Below, piece by piece: positions 10,941-20,594 of a stretch of DNA of 64,000 nt (position 1 is the stretch's first letter; each line of letters opens with the position of its first letter). A model generated the notes under the pieces. The model saw only the letters and a list, made by a program, of their open reading frames with translations. It was not told the origin of the DNA and made no database searches. This stretch comes from Undibacterium piscinae (GTDB taxonomy: Bacteria; Pseudomonadota; Gammaproteobacteria; Burkholderiales; Burkholderiaceae_D): NCBI GenBank assembly GCA_003970805.2, contig CP051152.1, forward strand, positions 806,001 to 870,000, in the 5' to 3' direction. Both the position numbers and the translations under genes were made by a program.

Positions 10941-11917
10941 TCAACCTCCGGTTTGCGCCATGAAACGGATGATTTTATGACGATTGTCGTTAAATTCATG
11001 CCGTTCCGGCTTTAGTTCTATGGCGGATCGAATCGCCAACTCAAGTTCTGCATCACTAATTCCCGCTCGCAACAAAGGCCGCAGCTCAAATTTCTCTTCC
11101 TGTCCCAGGCACATATACAGCGTGCCATCGACCGATAAGCGAACCCGGTTGCAGGTAGCGCAAAAATGCTGACTGATAGGCGAAATGAAACCTATCGTCC
11201 CCTTGCCATCCTGGGTACTCCAGTAACGCGCCGGGCCACCACCAAGCTCTATGGCAGCCGGCTTTAAATCAAACTGACTGACCAGTTGCTCCCGTATCGG
11301 GCCTACATCCATGTATTGGCTGTTGCGGCCAGTCTCGCCCATAGGCATGGCCTCAATCAACCTGAGAATAAAACCTTCTTCAAAGCAGTATTGCGCCATC
11401 CTGGAGATCTCATGATCATTCACGCCGCGCATCACCACCATGTTGAGCTTGATAGGATCAAAACCAGCCTGCTTACCGGCCTGCAAGCCTGCCATGATGC
11501 TACCGAAGCTATCGCGTCCGGTTATCTTTTCCATGCAAGCCTTATCGAGGCTATCGAGACTGACATTGATGCGACTAACACCGGCGGCACGCAACGCCAC
11601 TGCATGCTTATGCAACTGGGTAGCATTGGTAGAGAGCGAAATGTCTTGCAAGCCAGGCAATCCCGACAAACTACTCACGAGTTGCGGCAAATGACGCCGC
11701 AGCAAGGGCTCACCACCGGTCATGCGCAGGCGCGATACCCCCATGCGGGCGAACGCCGCCACAACACGTTGTATCTCATCAAAGCGCAGCCAGTTTTCGG
11801 GCTCCTCAAAGCCTGAAAATCCTTTCGGCAGACAATAGCTGCAACGCAAGTCGCATCTATCAGTGACAAACGCAAATAACTGACGCGACGGCCAAAGCGA
11901 TCCGAACCCAGCGCCAC
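10941..11917 (-). pseudogene. moaA: MoaA, GTP 3',8-cyclase, frameshifted by a 4-nt loss
   Basis: A radical-SAM enzyme of molybdenum cofactor synthesis, needed for NarG. The main frame (10941-11849) begins in the middle of the N-terminal cluster (CSYCLPKGF) and ends with the second cluster (FCATCNRVRLS...C) and the conserved C-terminal GG. The preceding frame supplies DRFGRRVSYLRLS. Joining them as LSLTDRCDLRCSYC needs four more bases, consistent with a tandem CTGACTGA having collapsed to CTGA near 11865. Upstream of DRFG the reading continues into an unrelated membrane protein, so the native start is also missing. Either decay or an assembly error. Confidence 0.8.
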
Positions 11918-12165
11918 AAAAGGAGAAAATAATAACGTGCGGAATTGACGGTCTGGCCGGCCACGACCGGCATCAGCTGAAATAACGCGCCTATCATGAT
12001 AGGCGCCAGCATACCCAGCACCAGACTATGGGTAATGGCTAAAGTGAGAGGAGCGAAGCGATCCAGCCAGATGCTGGTCCGAAAATAAGCCGGCCACCAT
12101 ACCTAACCAAGGTGCCGGTAACAGGCAACCAAAAATGGTTGCCGGCGACGGCGCCAGTTCATAGT
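11915..12165 (-). pseudogene. Remnant of an uncharacterised multi-pass membrane protein
   Basis: On the minus strand, two short frames encode a membrane-protein N-terminus: YELAPSPATIFGCLLPAPWLG, then after a frame change RTSIWLDRFAPLTLAITHS and LGMLAPIMIGALFQLMPVVAG. The LTH..LG....GAL.Q.LPV pattern is found in heme-copper/NnrS-like membrane proteins of denitrification clusters. It runs in frame into moaA at about 11915, and no C-terminal half is present. Functional assignment is tentative. Confidence 0.45.
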
Positions 12166-12241
12166 TAAGGATGGTGGCCAAACTGTGTATCTATGTTTGC
12201 GTTGCGTTTGCGTTGCGCTTGAGTTGCCGGGCTAAGGCAGC

Positions 12242-12679
12242 TTAAGAGCAGGAACCACAGCAAGTGCTACCAAGACCGAGCACTGCATCAAGATTAGGCA
12301 CACTACCGCCACACATAGGGTAAAGCACGTTTTCTTCCTTGACGTTGTGCTGCTGTATCAGGACGTTCAGGGTATCAATCGCCGCCAGCGCTTGTTCAGG
12401 CTGAATGGCGGCATAGGCCTCATCACGCAGGCTACGAATTTCAGCGTGCTCACCGCGCATCACCACGGTAGGACCATTGGTCATGCCAGTAGCTTTTTCG
12501 AAGGCAGGAAACAGTTTGTTTTCTTCGAGGGTAAAGTGGCTATCGAGAAATTCGCTGAACAGGCGGAAGTTACGTCCGGCGGAGGAAATATCGCCTTTTT
12601 GCAGCGCCGCTTCACAACGGTTCAGCTGATCATCACATTCGTTATGCTGACGGACTAATTGCATCATTGCTTGAGACAT
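12242..12679 (-). CDS. Hemerythrin-like HHE domain protein with a cysteine-rich tail
   Basis: A 145-residue four-helix protein with hemerythrin-type ligands: RQHNECDDQL, FLDSHFTLEENKLFP, MRGEHAEI and IQQHNVKEENVLYP. These would bind a di-iron centre. In denitrification gene clusters such proteins are linked to NO or O2 binding or Fe-S repair. It ends with GSTCCGSCS, an unusual cluster of three cysteines. The start at 12679 follows an AGGT-type site; the longer frame to 12730 is less likely. Confidence 0.82.
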   Translation of the reverse strand: MSQAMMQLVRQHNECDDQLNRCEAALQKGDISSAGRNFRLFSEFLDSHFTLEENKLFPAFEKATGMTNGPTVVMRGEHAEIRSLRDEAYAAIQPEQALAAIDTLNVLIQQHNVKEENVLYPMCGGSVPNLDAVLGLGSTCCGSCS

Positions 12680-12741
12680 CGTTTTACCTATTTTTCTAGC
12701 TGTCAGGTGCACTAATGCGCACCGTTCCAATTTTTAACACT

Positions 12742-12772
12742 TGTGCGCGCTGCGCATCGCTTAGCGCGCACA
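12742..12772. other. Strong GC-rich hairpin between hemerythrin and parvulin genes
   Basis: TGTGCGCGCT at 12742-12751 is perfectly complementary to AGCGCGCACA at 12763-12772, with an 11-nt loop. No T tract follows on either strand, so it is not a classical terminator. It may attenuate read-through or protect the mRNA end. Confidence 0.5.
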
Positions 12773-12794
12773 TTCCGGGACTATCCTTGCTGTA

Positions 12795-13541
12795 TTACTG
12801 AACCAGAGGGCTATCAGCGCCCGGCAAATCGATACCGGAAATCTTGGCGCGACCTACCAGTAATTGCAGATACTGACGCACTGCGTGATCATGACTGGCC
12901 ATACGCATGGCATCGGAAATACTGCTCTCGACTTCTTCAAACGGACGCAATTGACCCTCTACCTTACGCCCCAGTTGTATGATGTGCAGCCCGAAACGGG
13001 TCTCTACCAGACGCGGGATGATGCTACCGGCTTCAGCCGAAAACACCGCTTGTTCAAATTCAGGAACTGTGGCGCCACGCGTGATCTGACCGAGGCTGCC
13101 ACCGACTTCACTCGACGGGCAATTTGAATTCGCCTTGGCGCATTCGGCAAACTGCTTAGGGTTTTCCAATAAGTCTGCCAAAACGATAGAGGCATGCTTG
13201 CGCAAGGCTTCCAGATCAACGCCGTTGGTTACCTGAAACAGGATGTGACTGGCTTCAGCCAATTCACCTACGGTAAAGCGAGCCGGATGCGCCTGATACT
13301 GACGCAGGCACTCTTCACGGCCTGGCATCGGGACTTTCACTTCTTGTTTGAGCAAAGCCTCGATGATCGCTTCATCCTGATCCGCCTGGATTTCCAGTTG
13401 ACGTGCTTCATCAAGCAGGACCCGACGCAATACCAAGGCAGTCATGGCGCTTTGCACAGGGTCGGCAGCGTCCTGATGATCGGGCAATTCTTGCTCCATC
13501 TCGGCATCATTAAGTTCATAGCCATTAACGATTACAGGCAT
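12795..13541 (-). CDS. Parvulin-type peptidyl-prolyl isomerase
   Basis: A 248-residue protein with an N-terminal SurA/NifM-like helical part and a C-terminal rotamase domain (EASHILFQV, GGSLGQITRGATVPEFEQAVFSAEAG, VETRFGLHIIQLGRK). No clear signal peptide is seen, which suggests a cytoplasmic folding helper. The ATG at 13541 has GGAG just upstream. It lies about 170 bp after narI on the same strand; a PpiC-type gene next to narGHJI recurs in beta- and gammaproteobacteria, and a role in nitrate reductase maturation is inferred from this context. Confidence 0.87.
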   Translation of the reverse strand: MPVIVNGYELNDAEMEQELPDHQDAADPVQSAMTALVLRRVLLDEARQLEIQADQDEAIIEALLKQEVKVPMPGREECLRQYQAHPARFTVGELAEASHILFQVTNGVDLEALRKHASIVLADLLENPKQFAECAKANSNCPSSEVGGSLGQITRGATVPEFEQAVFSAEAGSIIPRLVETRFGLHIIQLGRKVEGQLRPFEEVESSISDAMRMASHDHAVRQYLQLLVGRAKISGIDLPGADSPLVQ

Positions 13542-13712
13542 GGTGTTCTCCAAATCTCTTGTTACTACAAATAAATTCAATACCGCAATACCGGACAATC
13601 AAACACTCACATCAGGATACAGTTCAAGTTCAAACACAGCTCAAGCCAACATCGCTATATCGCCAGGTTTTACAACACTGATCTGCACCTGATGTGAGTC
13701 TCTCGTTCCGTC

Positions 13713-14396
13713 TTAACGTGTGCGAACCAACTGCCAAGCGCGGCTGATATAACCAACCGAAGCGAAACCGCTCCAGACGTGCACCAGACGGGTGAACGGG
13801 AAGATTACGAACAGCGACAAACCCATGAACAGATGCAACTTGAACAGCATAGGTGCGGCAACGATGAATTCAGCGGCATCACCACGGAAAGTTACGATGT
13901 GCTGTGCCCAAGTCATCAGCAAGACCATCATGTGACCATCAGTGTGATTGGCCGATTCCACGATCGTTGACAAACCCAAACCCAGTGTCAGGAAGATCCA
14001 CAACAGCAAAACCTTGTCACCCGTTTTAGTCACGGCGGCGATACGCGGATTAGTGAAGCGACGGTGCATCAGTATCAGCAAACCTACCATGCACAGAGTA
14101 CCGAAAACACCACCGGCTACCATCGCAATCATTTGTTTCAGTGTATGGGAGACACCTAAGGTATCCCATACAATGACCGGAGTCAGAAGACCGACCAAAT
14201 GACCGAAAAACAGGCCCAGGATGCCGATGTGAAACAAAATATTACCAACCCGCAGATTGCCTTCATGCAGCATCTGGGAAGAATCGCTCTTCCACGTGTA
14301 TTGCTCACGCTCGAAACGCGCCAGGCTACCGAACAAAAAGATCGCCAGCGCAATATAGGGATAAATCCCGTAGATAAATTGATGTAAGTAATTCAT
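13713..14396 (-). CDS. narI: NarI, respiratory nitrate reductase gamma subunit (cytochrome b)
   Basis: A 227-residue inner-membrane subunit with five predicted membrane helices. It oxidises quinol and passes electrons through two b hemes to NarH. Heme ligand histidines are expected in FHIGILGLFFGH and in the later helices (KLHLFMGLSLFVIFPFTRLVHVWS). The C-terminus ...SGFASVGYISRAWQLV is typical. It is the last gene of narGHJI, 12 bp after narJ. Confidence 0.95.
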   Translation of the reverse strand: MNYLHQFIYGIYPYIALAIFLFGSLARFEREQYTWKSDSSQMLHEGNLRVGNILFHIGILGLFFGHLVGLLTPVIVWDTLGVSHTLKQMIAMVAGGVFGTLCMVGLLILMHRRFTNPRIAAVTKTGDKVLLLWIFLTLGLGLSTIVESANHTDGHMMVLLMTWAQHIVTFRGDAAEFIVAAPMLFKLHLFMGLSLFVIFPFTRLVHVWSGFASVGYISRAWQLVRTR

Positions 14397-14408
14397 GATC
14401 GTCTCTCC

Positions 14409-15083
14409 TTATTGAGCAACTGCACTAGCGCCCGACTGTGGCGGCCGTGGGTGGAAATTGAGTGGCTTGGTAGCCGAAGAACACCCGGACATATTTGGTT
14501 TCAGCAAGGGTTCAACACCATCGGCACCAGGACCGAAGGTTTCCATCGCATCATCCATATCGCGCACCGGTGGTTCGCCCTGCTCTTGTGGCACCACATC
14601 TGTCAATGTGGTCAGCAACATGAAGATGCCGTTATAAGGACTATCGTTACGTTTCAGGCGCACACCGATCGCGGCCAAAACATGGATAGCCTCATCGAGC
14701 AATTTCTCTGAAGCGTCCCTATCCAACAGACTCAGAAATTCCAAAAACAAGGGCACAAAATCAGGTAACTCGCTCGCTTCCGGCTCGAAACCATGACGAC
14801 GATATTCCTCAATCAAATCCACCATGGCCTGACCACGGTCACGGCTTTCACCATGAATGTGCTCAAACAAATGCAAAGACTGGGAATGCGTACGGTCAAA
14901 AGTGCCGACGTAATTCTCTTGCAGGCGTATCAAATCATTGGACTTCAGATAAGTGAGCAAAGGCTGCAAGGTCTCCAGAAATTCCGGATCATCAACCAGG
15001 GCTGACTCGATCTCAGGAATCGCGGCGATCAGGTCAGGCTGCGGGTAACTGAGCAGTGCTGACAATATGCGATAAATTTGCAT
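14409..15083 (-). CDS. narJ: NarJ, nitrate reductase assembly chaperone
   Basis: A 224-residue TorD/NarJ-type chaperone that holds apo-NarGH until the Mo cofactor is inserted. Typical text is YRILSALLSYPQPDL at the start, FDRTHSQSLHLFEHIHGESRDRGQAMVDL and ELPDFVPLFLEFLS. I chose ATG 15083 because a GGAAA site precedes it. It sits between narH and narI in the canonical order. Confidence 0.95.
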   Translation of the reverse strand: MQIYRILSALLSYPQPDLIAAIPEIESALVDDPEFLETLQPLLTYLKSNDLIRLQENYVGTFDRTHSQSLHLFEHIHGESRDRGQAMVDLIEEYRRHGFEPEASELPDFVPLFLEFLSLLDRDASEKLLDEAIHVLAAIGVRLKRNDSPYNGIFMLLTTLTDVVPQEQGEPPVRDMDDAMETFGPGADGVEPLLKPNMSGCSSATKPLNFHPRPPQSGASAVAQ

Positions 15084-15135
15084 GATATTTCCTTTTGTTT
15101 TGTACGGGTGGGCACAATGGCCCACCCTGCGACAT

Positions 15136-16689
15136 TTACTCAGTCATCGACAATTTTTTGCGTGACTTCGGCATATCGACAAAGATCACGCTACCCTGTG
15201 GTTTTTTGCCGAACAATGCACCATCTGAAGTGCCACCAGAACAGCCGTTGCCGAAAGTAAAGCCACAACTACCTTTTTCGTTGAAGCTATCCTCCACCAT
15301 TTCCTTGTGGGAAGACGGAATCACGAAACGGTCTTCGTAATTGGCAATCGCCATAGTCTGGTACATGTCTTCAACCTGAGCTGCAGTCAAACCAACCTGT
15401 GCCAATACCGCTTTATCTTCCTGTCCGTGCACCACTTCCGCACGCTTGTAAGCACGCATCGCCAGCATTCTTTCCAAAGCCTTCAATACCGGCTCTTCCT
15501 TACCTGCCGTGAGCAAATTGGCCAGGTAACGAACTGGAATACGCAAGGACTTGACGTCAGGAATAATCCCGTTCATGCCCATGTGGCCAGCTTCTGCCGC
15601 TTTTTGAATTGGCGACAAAGGCGGTACATACCAGACCATAGGCAAAGTACGGTATTCAGGATGCAATGGGAACGCAATCTTCCACTCTACCGCCATCTTG
15701 TAGACCGGCGACTTCTGTGCCGAAGTGATCCAGCTATCCGGAATACCATGCTTGCGCGCTTCCGCAATCACGGCAGGATCGTGCGGATCGAGGAAGCAAT
15801 CGAGCTGCGCTTCATACAGATCCTGCACATCCGGTACCGATGCTGCCGACTCGATCTTGTCTGCGTCATACAGCAACACGCCCAGATAACGGATACGGCC
15901 TACGCAAGTTTCGGAACACACAGTCGGCTGGCCAGCTTCAATACGCGGGTAGCAGAATGTGCACTTCTCAGCCTTGCCTGAACTCCAGTTATAGTAAATC
16001 TTCTTGTAAGGGCAACCGGAGATACACATACGCCAGCCGCGGCACTTATCCTGATCGACCAATACGATACCGTCATCTTCACGCTTGTAGATCGAGCCCG
16101 ATGGGCAAGATGCTACGCAGGCAGGATTGAGACAGTGTTCGCACAAGCGTGGCAGATACATCATGAAAGTCGATTCGAAAGTCGAATACATTTCTTTCTG
16201 TATGCCTTCAAACAACTGATCGCGGCTGCGTGAACTAAACTCACCGCCCAAATCGTCTTCCCAGTTCGGGCCCCAGACGATTTTTTCCATCTTTTTACCG
16301 GTAATCACGGACACCGGACGAGCTGTCGGTGGCGTCTGCATCAATGGTGCATTTTGCAGATGCTCGTAATCAAAGGTAAATGGCTCGTAGTAATCATCAA
16401 TCGAAGGCAAGTTCGGGTTAGCGAACAAGTTACTCAAGATGCGCAACTTGCCGCCCTGCTTAGGCTCGAGCTTACCAGCCTCATTCCTATGCCAGCCGCC
16501 CCTCCACTTCTGCTGGTTTTCCCATTCTTTCGGGTAACCGATACCTGGCTTGGTTTCAACGTTATTGAACCATGCGTACTCAACACCATCACGGCTGGTC
16601 CAGACGTTCTTGCAAGTCACGGAACAGGTATGACAGCCGATACATTTATCCAGGTTTAGCACCATGCCTACTTGTGCGCGAATTCTCAT
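15136..16689 (-). CDS. narH: NarH, respiratory nitrate reductase beta subunit
   Basis: A 517-residue iron-sulfur subunit that carries electrons from NarI to NarG. All four cluster-binding groups are visible: KCIGCHTCSVTCKNVW near residue 16; LCEHCLNPACVASCPSG; KCRGWRMCISGCPYKK, where Trp replaces a Cys as in the [3Fe-4S] centre; and KCTFCYPRI...CSETCVGR. The start overlaps the narG stop by 4 bp, so translation is coupled. Confidence 0.97.
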   Translation of the reverse strand: MRIRAQVGMVLNLDKCIGCHTCSVTCKNVWTSRDGVEYAWFNNVETKPGIGYPKEWENQQKWRGGWHRNEAGKLEPKQGGKLRILSNLFANPNLPSIDDYYEPFTFDYEHLQNAPLMQTPPTARPVSVITGKKMEKIVWGPNWEDDLGGEFSSRSRDQLFEGIQKEMYSTFESTFMMYLPRLCEHCLNPACVASCPSGSIYKREDDGIVLVDQDKCRGWRMCISGCPYKKIYYNWSSGKAEKCTFCYPRIEAGQPTVCSETCVGRIRYLGVLLYDADKIESAASVPDVQDLYEAQLDCFLDPHDPAVIAEARKHGIPDSWITSAQKSPVYKMAVEWKIAFPLHPEYRTLPMVWYVPPLSPIQKAAEAGHMGMNGIIPDVKSLRIPVRYLANLLTAGKEEPVLKALERMLAMRAYKRAEVVHGQEDKAVLAQVGLTAAQVEDMYQTMAIANYEDRFVIPSSHKEMVEDSFNEKGSCGFTFGNGCSGGTSDGALFGKKPQGSVIFVDMPKSRKKLSMTE

Positions 16690-19600
16690 GATGCTGCTCC
16701 TTCTACCTTTTTGTCATGCTGTTCTTCGTCTAGCTTACCGTCTAACCAGTCCACTTTTTTCATCTTACGCAAGACCACAAATTCATCTCGGTTACTACCT
16801 ACGGTTCCGTAGTAGTTAAAGCCGTATGACAGTTGGGCATAGCCACCAATCATATGGGTCGGTTTCAATACGGCACGGGTGACCGAGTTATGAATACCGC
16901 CACGCATACCTGACAATTCCGCACCTGGCGTATTGACGATCTTTTCCTGAGCGTGATACATCAGACACATGCCTTTTGGTACACGCTGACTGACCACAAC
17001 ACGCGCTGTCAAAGTACCGTTACTGTTAAACACTTCTACCCAGTCGTTATCGACCAAACCAGCTTCTTGCGCTTCAATCTCAGAGACCCAAACGTGAGGA
17101 CCACCGCGTGACAAAGTCAACATACGCAAGTTGTCAGAGTAAGTGGAATGGATGCCCCATTTCTGATGCGGCGTAATCCAGTTCAGTACTATCTCTTTTT
17201 CACCGTTAGGTGTCTTGTTGAGCATAGGCGCAACAGTTTTGGTATCAATCGCTGGCTTGTACACACACAAACCTTCACCAAAATCAAGCATCCAGCGGTG
17301 ATCCTGATAGAACTGCTGACGACCGGTCAAAGTGCGCCAAGGGATGTATTCATGCACATTGGTGTAACCGGCGTTGTAGCTGACTTCTTCCGATTCCAGA
17401 CCTGACCAGGTTGGTGCAGAAATAATCTTGCGCGGCTGAGCCTGCACGTCACGGAAACGGATCTTGTCATGTTCACGACCGATTGCCAGATGCGTATGAT
17501 CGCGACCGGTGATCTTGCCTAAGGCTTCCCATGCCTTGACCGAAACGTGGCCATTAGTTTCAGGAGCGAAGGTCAGAATCATCTCGCAACCGTCAATCGC
17601 ACTTTCCAGACGCGGACGACCTTTGCTGACGCCCTCTTCCGTAACCAGCTTAGTAATGCCACCGATCTCTTTTACTTCGTGCTCGGTATTCCAGTTAATC
17701 CCTTTACCGCCATTACCCAATTTGTCGAGCAAAGGACCGATAGAGGTAAATTTCTTGTAGATATCTTTGTAGTTACGTTCCACCACGATCATATTTGGCG
17801 CTGTCTTACCGGGAATCAGGTCACATTCGCCTTTTTTCCAGTCTTTAGGCTCAAATGCCTGACCCAGTTCGCCCGGAGTATCGTGCATCAATGGCTGTAA
17901 TACGATGTCCTTGCGGGTACCCAGATATTCGCCACCGACTTCGGTAAATTTCTTGGCGATACCTTTGTAGATTTCCCAGTCAGTTTTACTTTCCCACAAT
18001 GGCTGCACAGCTTCACTCAAAGGGTGAATGAAAGGATGCATATCTGAAGTATTCAGATCGTCTTTTTCGTACCAGGTCGCAGTCGGCAACACGATATCGC
18101 CGTACAGGCAAGTGGTGCTCATACGGAAATCGAGTACCACTAACAAATCGAGCTTACCCTCGGCGGCGACCGGACGGAATTTCACTTCCGATGGCTTGAC
18201 TGCATCATCCGGATCATCAAACAAGGCATTTTGCGTGCCCAGCAAATACTTCAGGAAGTACTCATGACCTTTACCCGAGCTACCCAGAATATTCGAACGC
18301 CATACAAACATATTGCGCGGGAAATTCTTAGGATTGTCCGGATCATCGCAACTCATGTTAAGCGTACCGGCCTTGAGCCCCTTAGTCAGATACTCAACTG
18401 GTTCCACACCCGCTTTGGCCGCTGCATCGCAGATATCCAAAGGATTGGTTTCCAGCTGAGGTGCCGATGGCAACCAACCGAGACGCTCGGACTTGGCGTT
18501 CATATCGATCATGCTCATGTGGCTGATCTTCGACTTATCTGCCGTAGGAGCCAGAATCTCATCCATCGCCACCTTCTCATGACGCCACTGACTAGTGTGC
18601 GCATAGAAGAAGCTGGTACCGTTCATCTGACGTGCCGGACGTACCCAGTCACTGGCAAATGCCAACGGAGCCCAACCGAATTGCGGACGCAGCTTTTCCT
18701 GACCGACGTAATGTGCCCAACCACCACCGGATTTACCGACGCAGCCGCACATCATGAGCATATTAATAATGCCACGATAAATCATATCGTTGTGATACCA
18801 GTGATTCAAGGCAGCACCAACGATCACCATACTCTTACCTTCAGTATCGTGCGCATTTTGCGCGAACTCACGCGCCACCTGGATCACCAGATCACGTTTC
18901 ACGCTAGTGTGTTTTTCCTGCCATGCCGGTGTGTAAGGAACATCGTCGTCATAGGAGTGAGCAACCGCGCCGCCCAAGCCCTGATCCACACCATAGTTAG
19001 CCATAGACAAGTCATATACGGTCGCCACTAAAGCGACGGTACCATCGGCCAGCGTGACACGTTTTGCCGGCAAGTTGCGCTGCAACATGTCGTTCGCATC
19101 AAGACCACCAAAATAACTAAACCCGACGCTGACGATCTCATCGTGCTTGCCGATCAAACTTAACTGAGGATCAATCTCACGACCTGAACCACCGTCTTTT
19201 GCCTCGAGATTCCAGCGACCTACTTTGGCGCCATCGTCAAACTTACCTTCACCCCAACGGTAACCGATAGAACCATTCGGAGAAACGATAGAGCCAGTCA
19301 ATTCATCAATGGCCAGAGTCTTCCAGTCGCCATTATTTGCCTCATCGAGACCACCAGGCATTTGCGATGCACGCAGCATCTGATCCGGCACATAGCAACC
19401 ATTACGCTCTACCAGACGCACCAGCATAGGCATGTCGGTATATTGTTTTACATAGCCGCGGAAATACGGCGACTTATTACCAAGATGGAACTCCTTCAGG
19501 ATCACGTGACCCATGGCCATTGCCAGCGCAGCATCGGTACCCTGCTTAGGCGCCATCCAGATGTCACCAAACTTCACCATTTCACCGAAATCACTTGATA

Positions 19601-20438
19601 CGGCAACAGTCTTAGTACCTTTGTAACGCACTTCCGTATAGAAGTGAGCATCTGGCGTACGTGTTTGAGGCACGTTGGAGCCCCATACCATCAGATAGGT
19701 AGAGTTGTACCAGTCGGCAGATTCAGGAACGTCCGTTTGCTCACCCCAGACCTGCGGACTAGACGGAGGCAAATCACAATACCAGTCATAGAATGACAGC
19801 GGCACGCCACCGATCAAACTCAGGTAACGAGAACCCGCCGCGTAAGACACCATAGACATCGCAGGAATCGGCGAGAAACCAATCACGCGGTCAGGACCGA
19901 ATTTTTTAATCGTATAAGCGTTGGAAGCTGCGATGATTTCTTGCGCAGTATCCCAGTCAGCACGGACAAACCCACCCAGACCACGGACAGATTTATAGCG
20001 ACGGGCTTTTTCCGGATTCTGGCTAATCGCTTCCCAGGCATCGATAGGACCCATGGTTTTACGCGCTTCTTGCCACATTTCCATCAAACGACCACGTATC
20101 ATCGGGTATTTGACGCGCTGCGCTGAATACACGTACCAGCTATACGATGCACCGCGAGGGCAACCGCGTGGCTCGTGATTCGGCAAATCAGGACGAGTAC
20201 GAGGGTAATCAGTTTGCTGAGTTTCCCAGGTAATCAAACCGTTCTTGACATACACTTTCCACGAGCAGGAGCCAGTGCAGTTAACGCCGTGCGTGGAACG
20301 CACAATCTTATCATGCTGCCAACGACTACGGTAGGCGTTCTCCCATTGACGATCCTCGTCAACGACTGCACCGTGGCCGTCGGAATAGGTAGCCTTCACC
20401 TTCGACATGAACTTCAATCTATCCAGAAAATGACTCAT
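16686..20438 (-). CDS. narG: NarG, respiratory nitrate reductase alpha subunit
   Basis: A 1250-residue molybdopterin oxidoreductase that reduces nitrate to nitrite on the cytoplasmic face. The FS0 cluster is ligated by the His-x3-Cys-x3-Cys set (H50, C54, C58) and a distant Cys in EPRGCPRGAS near 93. The molybdenum Asp is expected in FYDWYCDLPPSSPQ near 223. I chose the ATG at 20438 because GGAGAG precedes it and the protein then starts MSHFLDRLKF as in other NarG; an upstream start at 20456 adds six residues. The tRNA remnant and narK remnant lie just upstream. Mo cofactor would come from the (damaged) moaA pathway. Confidence 0.97.
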   Translation of the reverse strand: MSHFLDRLKFMSKVKATYSDGHGAVVDEDRQWENAYRSRWQHDKIVRSTHGVNCTGSCSWKVYVKNGLITWETQQTDYPRTRPDLPNHEPRGCPRGASYSWYVYSAQRVKYPMIRGRLMEMWQEARKTMGPIDAWEAISQNPEKARRYKSVRGLGGFVRADWDTAQEIIAASNAYTIKKFGPDRVIGFSPIPAMSMVSYAAGSRYLSLIGGVPLSFYDWYCDLPPSSPQVWGEQTDVPESADWYNSTYLMVWGSNVPQTRTPDAHFYTEVRYKGTKTVAVSSDFGEMVKFGDIWMAPKQGTDAALAMAMGHVILKEFHLGNKSPYFRGYVKQYTDMPMLVRLVERNGCYVPDQMLRASQMPGGLDEANNGDWKTLAIDELTGSIVSPNGSIGYRWGEGKFDDGAKVGRWNLEAKDGGSGREIDPQLSLIGKHDEIVSVGFSYFGGLDANDMLQRNLPAKRVTLADGTVALVATVYDLSMANYGVDQGLGGAVAHSYDDDVPYTPAWQEKHTSVKRDLVIQVAREFAQNAHDTEGKSMVIVGAALNHWYHNDMIYRGIINMLMMCGCVGKSGGGWAHYVGQEKLRPQFGWAPLAFASDWVRPARQMNGTSFFYAHTSQWRHEKVAMDEILAPTADKSKISHMSMIDMNAKSERLGWLPSAPQLETNPLDICDAAAKAGVEPVEYLTKGLKAGTLNMSCDDPDNPKNFPRNMFVWRSNILGSSGKGHEYFLKYLLGTQNALFDDPDDAVKPSEVKFRPVAAEGKLDLLVVLDFRMSTTCLYGDIVLPTATWYEKDDLNTSDMHPFIHPLSEAVQPLWESKTDWEIYKGIAKKFTEVGGEYLGTRKDIVLQPLMHDTPGELGQAFEPKDWKKGECDLIPGKTAPNMIVVERNYKDIYKKFTSIGPLLDKLGNGGKGINWNTEHEVKEIGGITKLVTEEGVSKGRPRLESAIDGCEMILTFAPETNGHVSVKAWEALGKITGRDHTHLAIGREHDKIRFRDVQAQPRKIISAPTWSGLESEEVSYNAGYTNVHEYIPWRTLTGRQQFYQDHRWMLDFGEGLCVYKPAIDTKTVAPMLNKTPNGEKEIVLNWITPHQKWGIHSTYSDNLRMLTLSRGGPHVWVSEIEAQEAGLVDNDWVEVFNSNGTLTARVVVSQRVPKGMCLMYHAQEKIVNTPGAELSGMRGGIHNSVTRAVLKPTHMIGGYAQLSYGFNYYGTVGSNRDEFVVLRKMKKVDWLDGKLDEEQHDKKVEGAAS

Positions 20439-20568
20439 CGCAACTCTCCATATCAAGTGGGCGAGCTGCCCACATCATTCATTACTTACATGTTGCAAGT
20501 GTAGGGAGTTAGTGAAGTCTCGCCCATTCCTCAGTGCGACACTCTAAGCCGCGCATTAGCACTAGGCT

Positions 20569-20590
20569 CACTAGTCCTTTAGAACTAGTG
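20569..20590. promoter_or_regulatory. Palindrome CACTAGT-N8-ACTAGTG upstream of narG
   Basis: Perfect 7-bp arms at 20569-20575 and 20584-20590. A related palindrome, CACTAG-N12-CTAGTG, lies just upstream of narX (about 10155-10178). It could be a regulator site or the transcription end of the tRNA remnant. It does not fit the NarL 7-2-7 consensus. Confidence 0.35.
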
Positions 20591-20594
20591 AAAA

